Positions 11,201 through 19,630 of a DNA stretch of 24,852 nt are shown here, piece by piece. Location: positions 1 to 24,852 of the forward strand of contig JAMQCK010000397.1 of assembly GCA_024196135.1 (NCBI GenBank). Reading direction: 5' to 3'. Source of the DNA: Pleurotus ostreatus/Saccharomyces cerevisiae fusant (lineage: Eukaryota; Opisthokonta). Each line of letters begins with the position of its first letter. Position 1 is the stretch's first letter. The position numbers and the translations under genes were made by a program. Below the pieces are notes generated by a model. The model ran no database searches, was not told the DNA's origin, and saw only the letters and a list, made by a program, of their open reading frames with translations.

Positions 11201-14117
11201 AAGACTGCGAATCAAAGAGCCGAGCCAGTTGACAATAATCAAGCTGCGCAGACTGCATGTACGCGTTCGTCCTTCATCGATTTCCTGGCGTACATGCTCA
11301 TACAGAAGCAGCCTCTGCGAGACAAGAGCCTCTTGCGCGACACGAGGAAGCTAAAGACGCGCTCAAGGACGAAGCTGAAGATGCATTGAAGGGGCATACC
11401 ACCGACAACGACAGACTTATCGAGCCAGCCACTGTGAAAGCCGAGGACTTGCCTACAGCGCAAGCCCGCGATGAGCGTCCTCCTATCGTTGCTGGTTCGT
11501 CAATCTCTCAAAGCATTTCTCATCTCGTGTTCTGAGAGCCATACAGTGCCTGTGATGTCGGCAGGTCGTGCACAAGTCATTGTCCATGCACCAGCTACGA
11601 CTGATAACTCTGCTGCGCCCGACGGTCGCACCATGAGAGCTGCGGGTAGGATTATGCCGACTTTCTTGTGACATCTGTACTAATGCCAGTACAGTATCAG
11701 CAATTCCCGAACATGAAGTTCTCGCGCGAACACTCCTCCGTGCGCCTCCGCCGGTCGTGCCCTCAGCACGAGACGTGTTTTACATGCCTGAACCGGCCTT
11801 CCCCCGTGAAGCAGACGTATTCTTTGCTCCCCGCCCTTATCATAAGCTGGCGCAGCCTCCCGCATTGCCTCATCCTCCAATGCTCCCTGTGGTCCAGCCG
11901 CCGACGATTACTAGACCAGCGGGCATGAACAACCTCCGACCTGATTTGGGGCGCGCGGGGGAGGACGGTGGGCGCGCACAAGAGGCTGATCTCGGTCGAC
12001 CGAACGAGCGGGTGCAGCAGATCCAGAATGCAGATCCGGTGGGGACGCGGGAGGGCCAGCGGCTGGCCATACTGGCACAGGCGGAGGCGGAAACCATCGC
12101 AGCACCTGATAACGCGTTGGTGCCAGATGTTGATCCTGCTCAAGCACTAGATGCCCAAGCACGTTTGGATGTTGCAGCACCCGCGGATGCTCCCATCGAG
12201 GATGATGTCGAAGTTGGGCAGCCTGGGGAAGCACTCGACGTTCCCGACCATGCCATGGAGGGCGACATGCCTGAGCCCGCCGCTGCGCGAGGTATGGATC
12301 AGAAATTGGCGGATGGCGATGCGACGAACGTAGACCATCACGAGGTTGCGGAAGTCCACGTCGATGCGCCAGTCCACGACGATGATGCTGTAGCTGATCA
12401 AGGCGACGTCGAACCACACAACGATGGCACCACCATGCCTGAAGTAAACGGCGATGCGAATGAGCGAGCGGATGCGGTGGCTGACGAAGGGCCACCGAAT
12501 GTAGCCGCCGCCCAGCCGACGGGCAAGGTGCAGAATGTTTCGAATGCAGCCCCGGCTATCGCGACGCCCATAACAGTCCCTCCGCCTGCACCAGCAAAAG
12601 ATGTTGCTCCCGTGCCGGCCGAGGCCCCGGCCCCTGCGCCAGTCAACGATGCTCAAGACATTGTCCCTGCACCGGTAGAAGTTCAACCTCGCGCACCTAC
12701 CGAAGCGGCTCCTCCAGTGCCCGTGGCAGCCGCTGCACTCCCGCCACCCCGAGATGCCACTCCCGGAGGCGCTGAAGACCCCGCTCCTGCGCCCGCTCAA
12801 GCGCTTCATCCTCGCGGGGCGGAACAGATACATGCCCCTCCTGCGACATGCGAGGAATCAGTCCCGAAGGCCTTCAAGCGCTCAACGTATACGAAGCGTA
12901 CACCGCCCACACCCGTTTACATCCCTGCGCAGGCTGATCTACTGCATGATCCCGCCTATGGACCCCTGTTGAAGCATATCTTAGATGCTGACACCGCGCA
13001 AGCAACTTCCGGCGAGGTCGGTGGGAGTCCCAATATCGTCGACGAAGCGCCGAAAGCTGCTGGAACACTACCGGGCAATATCGCGGAGGCTGCAAAAGTC
13101 ATTGCTAAGCACGAGGCAGATAAGCACGAGGCAGATGAAGGCGTGAAAGGGGTCGATGGGCAGATGACCGCTATACCGACGGCTTTTGTACCTCGTGGAC
13201 CGGTGGACCCTCAAGATGCAGCGACTGCTGTGCCGAAGGGGAGCGCTCAGACCGCGAGTGATGTCGACCTACCCATTGCCAGCGGCCCAGCGTCGTCTCC
13301 GAGTGTGGCATCGACTTCAGCGCTGCCAGGACCGAGTTCTGCAGTCCCCAAGCCTAGGTCCAGTAGTCCCTTTGCTAACCCTGCAGTCGATGCGCACGAT
13401 GCTCCGCCGACGTACAGTGGCAAGGGGAAGGGAAAAGCAATCGCTTGGCCCGAAGAAGACGCTCGCCTACCATGGCACTCTGTAGGTGTGACTTCATCCG
13501 CGCCGCATGCTGCATCTCGCATGATCAGCGATGGTTGGCCTACGGACCCTGATCTCGAGCGTTCCGCCGCCGTTGACGACGTCGCCGCGCCTCTCCAGCC
13601 GCAGATACGCAAGTTGCAGCATATCGACTCGACTCCTCCCATCGCAGGGCCCAGTCGATGGGCGAGCATGCAGGACCTGAATGCTGGGCCGGAGTCTTCC
13701 TTGCAGCGGTCGCTGAGCGTGGGCAATCAGGAGAATCGGTTGCCTGGCTTCGCCGTGCCGCTTGCACAGGAGCGGGCACGTACGAAGACGGCGCCTACGA
13801 GGCCAGCGAAGGCCGCGAGACCAGCGAGGAACGCGGCACCGACGAGGACTGCGGAGCCGGCGAAGACCGCTAATCCGGAGACGAGCGCAGCTCCGGCAAA
13901 ACCCACAAATCCGGCGACGACCGCGAATCCGACGAGGCCCACGCAGGCCGCCAGACATGCGGACGATGGGAGGCCACCGAAGGGCGCAGGACGACCTTCG
14001 GGCGACGGGAGGGCGGCGAGGGGCACGGGGCGGCCTGCGGATGATGGTAGGGCGGCGAGGGGTATGGGACGGCCTGCGAGCAATGGGCAGCGGCAGACCG
14101 GCAAGAAGCGTCGATGA
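5215..14117 (+). CDS. Giant modular low-complexity membrane protein (about 2,707 aa)
   Basis: Sixteen exons give one open frame: 5215-5428, 5478-8357, 8409-8561, 8611-8889, 8938-9192, 9252-9488, 9539-9751, 9805-10059, 10123-10332, 10382-10594, 10650-10826, 10880-11044, 11094-11258, 11309-11494, 11547-11645 and 11695-14117. All 15 introns (48-63 nt) are phase 1. The start (tcATGGCC) has a good Kozak context. Residues 1-40 are mildly hydrophobic. A clear membrane span (GLVPALLFVFFAVCVTICII, about 157-176) is followed by RKR, which suggests the long C-terminal part is cytosolic. Then come an acidic Asp/Glu/Ala/Trp region (about 200-320), eight heptads of the IDLPLAE type (about 346-401), an Ala/Asp/Arg-rich region (about 460-720), an amphipathic helical region (about 760-990), the repeated exon modules (about 1032-1900), and a Pro/Ala-rich end with a basic tail ending GKKRR. 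I recognise no enzyme or family domain. Splice sites are predicted by eye; exon 6 (9246 or 9252) and exon 9 (10120 or 10123) have alternative in-frame acceptors. Confidence 0.78.
6301..6468 (+). repeat. 21-bp tandem repeat (8 units) coding for Leu-Pro heptads
   Basis: Eight consecutive 21-base units inside exon 2 of the giant gene encode the heptad [I/V]DLP[L/F]A[E/N/G]. The second-to-sixth residues are conserved, and unit five is the most diverged (RLPYIFT). No indels break the 21-bp register. The regular prolines argue against a continuous helix; an extended, solvent-exposed linker is more likely. Confidence 0.85.
8409..11645 (+). repeat. Array of 13 symmetric phase-1 exon modules with their introns
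   Basis: Exons 3-15 of the giant gene are 153, 279, 255, 237, 213, 255, 210, 213, 177, 165, 165, 186 and 99 nt. Every length is divisible by three and every border is phase 1. Exon starts share A-P/S-A-T-S (exons 3, 7 and 13). Exon ends share a motif like E-D-L-P-T-A-Q-x-x-D-x-R-P-x-x-V-A-G (exons 5, 6, 8, 10, 11 and 14 most clearly). Middles share V-D-D-A-x-x-E-Q-A patterns. Donors of introns 3, 6, 7 and 8 are identical over gtacgtcgtt. The array is best explained by repeated tandem duplication of an exon plus its intron, followed by divergence. Confidence 0.8.
13959..14114 (+). repeat. Basic C-terminal repeats of the giant protein
   Basis: The end of exon 16 encodes 13-residue repeats of the form [D/G]DGRAARG[T/M]GRPA, preceded (13779-13958) by Pro/Ala/Thr/Lys repeats such as EPAKTANP. 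The protein ends GKKRR. The strongly basic tail contrasts with the acidic regions nearer the membrane span. The GRP cores recall, but do not match, the AT-hook consensus. Confidence 0.7.
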
Positions 14118-14805
14118 AGGTCCAGTTCATATCGTCGGATTTCTTTCTTCGGAGCCGTTTCGTTCTCTCCTTCGTCTCCCTCGACAATCTCGATATCCCT
14201 CGACAAACTTCGATACTTACAGTGCTACCCAATATTAGACCGCTCAACGTGCGCGGCGCGTTCTGATTTGCGCAGTCGTTTCTCGATTCTCAGTCCCTTT
14301 CCCGGTCGTCTTTCGATATTCGATTTTTCTTGTCTGTTTCTTCCGTCCTGCGCTACGATACGTAGCTGATCCGCTCTGTATCATATCCCCCCTTCTTGAC
14401 TCGGCTGTACTGTATCGTTATGTGTATGTTATTCGTGATTCCGTTCGTCATCTGCATGACAGAGGGTAGGATTCGTAGCCTGCGCAATTGGTACGCTTTT
14501 CGGATATCGCGACGGCGCTATGGACGGGGAGCCTCTACCATAGTACTCGGGCGACTGAACATGAATGGACTCGACTGTGCTACGTATTCATTGAGCCATC
14601 GCGGAGAAAGAGCGATCGGCATGCACAATGTTCAACGCGGGGCTTCAGATCGCCTCTAGTAAGTCCTCAACAGTGCGGTCCTGATTGTCGTCGCACGCAG
14701 GATGCCAGAGACGCTACATGACTATGAGGTGCAACTTTTCATCGATGTAGATGTTGCTTGAAGCGCCTGCACTGCTGAGAGGCACTTGCGCTAGTATTGT
14801 CGGAA
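14118..14805. other. 3' flank of the giant gene, no supported gene
   Basis: The sequence just after the stop is rich in T and C (to about 14400), as expected for a 3' UTR and downstream region. The small plus-strand frames at 14396-14721 overlap each other and show nothing recognisable. Confidence 0.45.
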
Positions 14806-15070
14806 TATCGCGGTGGGACTATCAGGTATCACCGTGGGTGAAGGACGTATCGCGGCGAAACTGGAGGGCATCGCGATGGGACTAGAAAATGATGTCCCGG
14901 AGCGCGAAGGTATCACGGCGGGCTTAGGTAGGTATCGCAGTAAAATGAAGAGGTATCGCGATGAACTGAAAGAATATTATAGCGCGGGCTCAAATCAAGG
15001 CAAAGAAGGGATAGAAACTCGCAGGACAAGGATTCGCGAGGGAGTGAGGTATCACGAGGATGAGTACCGC
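14806..15070 (+). repeat. Decayed 21-bp tandem repeat
   Basis: A motif like TATCGCGGCGGGACT recurs at 14806, 14827, 14848, 14869, 14911, 14933, 14954 and, weaker, 14975, i.e. every 21 bases (one 22-base step). The unit at 14890 is diverged. Later units (to about 15060) are recognisable mainly by spacing. Because 21 is divisible by three, an open frame (14813-15091, +) reads as heptads such as GITVGEG, RIAAKLE, GIAMGLE. It lies tail-to-tail with the minus-strand BTB-like gene and overlaps its last bases. I see no start context or homologue that would make it a gene. Confidence 0.75.
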
Positions 15071-15071
15071 G

Positions 15072-16351
15072 TCACAGGAATAGGTACATGAAGATGATCA
15101 CTATAATGATCCACTGAATAGCCGAGCACCAACCGCCCATAAAGCGATACCATTTCCTACGAAACGTCCATCCTTTGATCGGGGTCAGCTCGAATCCTGT
15201 ACGTGAGGTCAGGCCGAACTCCGTCCTCGACGCCATGAGCGCGTGCCAGTCTGGCTGATAATCGAGGTGGGTGGGCAGTTGGTGATAGTAGGATGTCACC
15301 CACAGCGCTTCGGTCTTAAGCATCGAGTCCCGGCACGCGTCGCAGGCGCCGGCCATGGCGATGACCTCCTTGGACAGAGGTTCCAGCCCGCCGAATAGCT
15401 GAGCGTCATAGTCCAGATGAGCCTCGAAAGTGCTCCATCTGGGTGCGCAGGACTTTGGCTTGGCGCAGGGGAATTTTGGGTACATCGAGGCTGTCTCCGC
15501 GTGAAGGTGCCGCCGTTCTAAGATGATATGTTCGCGGAAAGCGGCGACGGGGCCGTGAGAGAGCTGCGCGAGGAAGGACAGCGGGAGGGAGTAGTCGGCG
15601 AAGCCTGGCGGGGAGATCACGATTTGAGAGAGGTCGATGACGTCGGTGAGGCGGAAAAACAGTTCGAGGACGACCGGCCAGTACCACTCGAGGCCGGCGA
15701 GGTCGACTACGCATGCGAGGCGCACAGCGTCCACGGCAGTACTAGCGAGAGCAGGAGGACGTATCATGTCGAGAGGGTCGGGCCGGTCAGGATCCAGAAG
15801 ACTGAGGGGAACTGGCGAGATGTAGGTCTCGATGTGTTCGAGCGCAAGACACATCATGATCTGGTCGCCAAACAGGTGCGCAGCCTCGAGGATGTCTATC
15901 GCACGGGCGAAAGGCATCGGCCAAGTCGGAGAGATAAAGGAGTCAATATTTCTGGGGAAGCTGTTAGTCGCAGAGTGACAGTCATTCTCGATGCATATGC
16001 GCACAGTGAACCGAAAGGAAAGCGGGAATCGAATTGTAGTGCAAATCTGCAGGCATAGAGGTATGCAGCGAGCTGATCCTGCGTTATATCGATGTCGAGG
16101 GTTGCGGTGCCGTACTTGTTGTAGAGGATCTTGCCAGATTCGTTGGCGTAGACAATCACCCGAGGATGGAAGAGGCTGTACGCTCTTCGTTGCGGAGCAT
16201 TCGGCGTTCTAAGGGGTCGTAAAAGAACCGAGTATTTTAAGTTGCCATGCCAGAAGCGATTTTTGGCTACGATAAGTGGATGGAGCCATTCGGGATTGGG
16301 CTGAACCTGAGGACAGGGCGGAATTTCCGGCAAGTCAGGCAGTTGAAGCAT
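15072..16351 (-). CDS. BTB/POZ-like protein, copy 2, with hydrophobic C-terminal tail
   Basis: Two exons on the minus strand, 16351-16005 and 15960-15072, flank a 44-nt intron (gtgcgc...actaacag, phase 2) and give 411 residues. The start is the ATG at 16351; the open frame upstream has no other ATG. The product is colinear with copy 1 (2942-4071), and its single intron sits at the equivalent place. Shared blocks are the SLFHPRVIVYANESG region, an AAHLFGDQIMMCLALEHIE helix block, LPLSFLAQLSHG...ERRHLHA, GLEPLS and a Cys pair ACDACRD (about 321-327). Beyond the common end it carries about 45 extra residues: a basic segment (FRRKWYRF) then a hydrophobic end, CSAIQWIIIVIIFMYLFL. That layout resembles a tail anchor. 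The BTB label is by family resemblance; substrate and partner are unknown. Confidence 0.78.
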
Positions 16352-16608
16352 GGAGACGGCGGTGAGGGCGCAAAAGCTGGTTTCGCGATGTAAGTGGAGC
16401 TGCCTAGCCGACGAGAACGAGCAAGCGCAGATGAGAGCAATGGCGAAGGACAAGCTTGAAGAACCCGCAAGGTGCGCTGTGAGGGTTTATTTGTCTACTT
16501 TCCCACAAGCACGTGCACTTGGACAGAAAACATTGGGCCCATTAAACGACCCGGTCCCGGCGCGCCGTCGCGCAGGACGACGATTCGATGCACTCATCTA
16601 GCTACAGT

Positions 16609-16647
<39 letters not shown>

Positions 16648-18229
16648 CGTATATTGACTGTACACTGCTACAGGTCCTCTCCGAGTCCTTCATCAGGCGA
16701 CTCTTGCGAGTGCGTGTCTTCCTCAACCTCAAATAAACCGTGTGGAATAGAGAACCCGGGTGTAAGCCGTCGCCGCACGTGTAGAGGAGTTGCTATAGCC
16801 TATCCAATTCCCATCCCAAGTCATCACCAGGCCGCATACTGCTCGATGGGGCAATTTTGACAAGGGCGAGCCCGTGTGGGTCCGGAGGCTGTGGGCGCTC
16901 CTCGTGCGCCGGCGCGTGGCGCGCGGCCCGGGACCCGGGTGGCGAGAGAGCGATCCCAATGAGATTGCATTGGCAATCGTAGGCGACGACGGGTGCAGCA
17001 TACGTTGAAAGGGGGGAGAGAAGATTAGGACAGAGCGAGTTGGAGAGGACAGCATGGGAGGGATCTCGTTCAAGCCCTTATGAGCATTGGCTTGAGGAAA
17101 TGACTGCACCGTGGGTGGGGGACGTCGGGATTGGTGGGGAAGACCTCATTCGTAGGTCTTGCGGACAGCTTGGGCGTTGCAGCGGCGGGGATAGGGAGAG
17201 CTCTCCGTTCGACGGGCAGTCATTCCGGGCCACCGTCCTCGCGCACAACCGGCGGAGGATCCTGCCTACGCCGTATTCCTCTGAATGTGGGGTGAACGGG
17301 GCGTATAATTGAGAGACGCACACTTCTAGCGGTCAGGTATGGATCCAGAAGTATACAAGTCTAGGCGCGGAGGAAGAAACGGAGGGATTTTCATCAAGCT
17401 AGGGCGCATAACGCCGTCGTCGTCGTTGCCGTTGAGGTCGAAGCCGGGCGCTGGCAGTCGCCTAATTCGCGTCCGTTGCCCTTCTCAGGACGTCCTGCAG
17501 TCATCGGAAAGTCTTCCGAGTTGAAAAGAGTCATGCGATATGTATTCAAAGGGTGCATGAGGTCCGCCGATGATGGGAGGAGGAAGGAGAACGGAGCAGG
17601 GATTTCTGATCAGTGATCACTGCAGCGATCAAAGCGCGTCCTGCTCGTTGTCTCCCACGACCATCATCTCCTCGCCGCTTACACGCTTCCTTCTACGACG
17701 ACACCCTCGACCACGGCAAGCATGGGCTAGTAGTGCTTGGATAGCGAGTGGCACAGAGAATCTGCGGCGAACGCTGGTCGGCGGAGGTGCGTGATCGAAT
17801 ATAGTACCTCCGCGCTTGATGTGCTTACTCTCCGTCCCCCAGATCCCTTTCCCCTTGTTTCATTCGACCCTCAACAAACATCGACGCCTACACAGCTTCC
17901 CTTAGATGGCCCGAAGATCTATAAAAGCAGAGGGCCGTTTACTGCTTTACTCATCCCATCCCCCCACCGACATCGACATCGACAAGGACGACTACGACTT
18001 CGACGGGGCGGCGACTGCGAACAGCAAGTATGGAGTGCGAGGGGCGTGTTCGCTGTGGAGGCCGGGATCGTCGTCATCCCCCATTAGCGCGACGGTAAAG
18101 GGAGCGACGATCAGCTGGCGGGCCACATCGACGCGACTTGCTCGCACTTCCTTTCGTCTTACGGTGACGGCCCGGTACGTCTCACTCACCATCACTCGCA
18201 ACGGCGTGGGTACCAACTTCTCTATGCAG
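16352..18229. other. Intergenic region, no supported gene
   Basis: Small plus- and minus-strand frames throughout lack recognisable features or coherent splice partners. It contains the AC/AT microsatellite at 16609-16647 and ends in a stretch of Asp-coding GAC triplets (about 17960-18010) that resembles the repeat cluster following it. Confidence 0.45.
16609..16647. repeat. Compound (AC)n(AT)n microsatellite
   Basis: About nine AC units run directly into about ten AT units. Such tracts are length-variable and can slip during replication. Confidence 0.95.
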
Positions 18230-18800
18230 CTGCCTCATCCGTTGCGCTCAGGCCACCGACAGCCCCTTCGCCGACGACATGGACGACGGACGACTTCGAC
18301 TGGGGCTCCGACATCGACAAGCGACCCGAGGGACTCGAGTGGGCTTCACGTCCGCAGGCAGCGAATGCGCAACCCAGCAGGCTTTAGCAATTCGCTGGGA
18401 GCGGGCGGCCCTGCACGACGTGAAGTTGGCGCCTCCTGCGCCGGTCCTCGCCTTCCGAAGACGCGATACGACCTCACTTCGGGACGTCCTCCGACTACGA
18501 CGTGCGACTCCGGCTACGACTTCGACTGCGACATGGGGAGTACGAGCGGGACCCTACCCCGCGGCCGCCGATTGCGCAACCCACCAGGCTTCAGCAATTC
18601 GGTGGGAGCGGGCGACGCTGCGGGCTCTGGGGTCGGGCGCCTTTCGCGTCGGTCCTCATGCCCTCAAGGCGTGAACAGACTCCGATTCTTACCTTGTCCT
18701 CCGACTGCGACCGCGGCTACGACTCGAGGGAGCTCGCGCAGGACTTATCTCCCCGGGTACGCTTTCTCACCTCCATCGGTGGGGGCGGACGGTCGATTCG
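18230..18800 (+). repeat. 207-bp tandem repeat, cluster A
   Basis: At least two units with about 207-bp spacing: the block CAACCCA.CAGGCTT.AGCAA starts at 18370 and 18577, and the block CG.CGGTCCTC starts at 18439 and 18647. The cluster is preceded by ATGGACGACGGACGACTTCG (18280). The same order of blocks occurs on the opposite strand at 22690-23340. The period is a multiple of three, so long open frames (17906-18952 and 18279-18674) pass through it. The open frame is not the same in the two clusters, so I read it as a non-coding repeat. Confidence 0.75.
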
Positions 18801-19139
18801 GGCTCTGCTTCGTTCTGGACCTCCGACCACGACTTTCGGCTTCGACTCCGGCTCCAGATCTTCACCGGGCACGCATGTGCTCGGCGGTGTGGTGGCTCGG
18901 TCGGGAGCCCGTGCGCGTTCGACTCGCGGCCATATCATTGCTTTATTTCTAGTGCTCCAACTGTACAATGTACATCGTCAGCTCTCAATGTATAGCATGT
19001 GCATATCTACGCTATTCTTCGTATTTATCGGCACTGGCAAGTGCGCCTTTTTGAGCTACAACGGTTTCAACGAGAGCGGTGTGCTCGCCAATAATTCCTT
19101 GAGATGATCTGCGCGCTGAGCATGCCTTGCGCTTCCGCA

Positions 19140-19412
19140 AAGCGAGGGAGCTCTCTCCAGAGTGGACCGCCTCGTACATAAGCGCCTGAAATTGGTGGGA
19201 AATGAGAGTGTGCTTTCGTAGGCTCTTAGTCGAAACCTCTCGATCGTCGTCCGTGCTCGTGCTGCGCCAGCGTCGAGAAGTACCTCTGCAAGGGGTGGCA
19301 GAGAGAACGAAGCGGCCAGGGTCATCACGTGTAATTGACCGTCAACGGTACAGACGCTCTCCCCTACCTGCGAAGCTCTCGCCGCCACTCATCAGCGCGA
19401 TTTGAAGGGAAT
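19140..19412 (+). pseudogene. Remnant of the F-box gene (middle exons)
   Basis: This stretch resembles 1392-1645 at the base level. The piece at about 19150-19190 reads PEWTASYISA then a stop, against PREWVASYTNAWNL in the intact gene. The piece from about 19270 matches the exon at 1517-1656: cgtcgag.agta.ct near its start, cgtcaa.ggta, cgctctccc, then aagctctcgccgcc and cagcg.gat.tgaag near its end. Stops and shifts break the frame, and neither the F-box exons nor the C-terminal exon is seen beside it. It is a decayed partial duplicate about 18 kb from the source, in the same orientation. Confidence 0.7.
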
Positions 19413-19550
19413 AGGCCCGAGCCACGTGTAGAAGAGCTGCTACTCATCATATCCCAGGCCAACACCAGGCCGTCGTCCCAAGGAACCCATCGCTTGGCTG
19501 GCTAGGCTATCCCACCGGATGTTGCGCTGTATACTTCTGCACACTCGATG

Positions 19551-19630
19551 GTGCTATACTCCCCGGGGTGCGCTATACTCGCCGAGGTGTGCTGTGTTCG
19601 TCGAGGTTGTGCTATACTCGTCGAGCGTCT
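19551..19630. repeat. About 20-bp tandem repeat at the end of the DUF6533 gene
   Basis: The unit GTGCTATACTCGTCGAGGT recurs about four times with changes, starting near 19551, 19570, 19590 and 19610. On the minus strand it encodes the last residues of the membrane protein (DEYSTTS..., GEYSAPRG), and the stop codon lies inside the first unit. Confidence 0.65.

Noticed and set aside
13959..14114. AT-hook DNA-binding motifs in the giant protein's tail
   Set aside because: The repeats contain GRP but preceded by A-G, T-G or M-G rather than the required R, so the RGRP core is absent.
14806..15070. CRISPR-like array
   Set aside because: Units are contiguous 21-mers without unique spacers, in a eukaryotic context; this is a plain tandem repeat.
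17906..18952. A 348-codon plus-strand frame through repeat cluster A
   Set aside because: The 207-bp period keeps frames open, and the homologous cluster B does not preserve the same frame. The protein has no recognisable feature.
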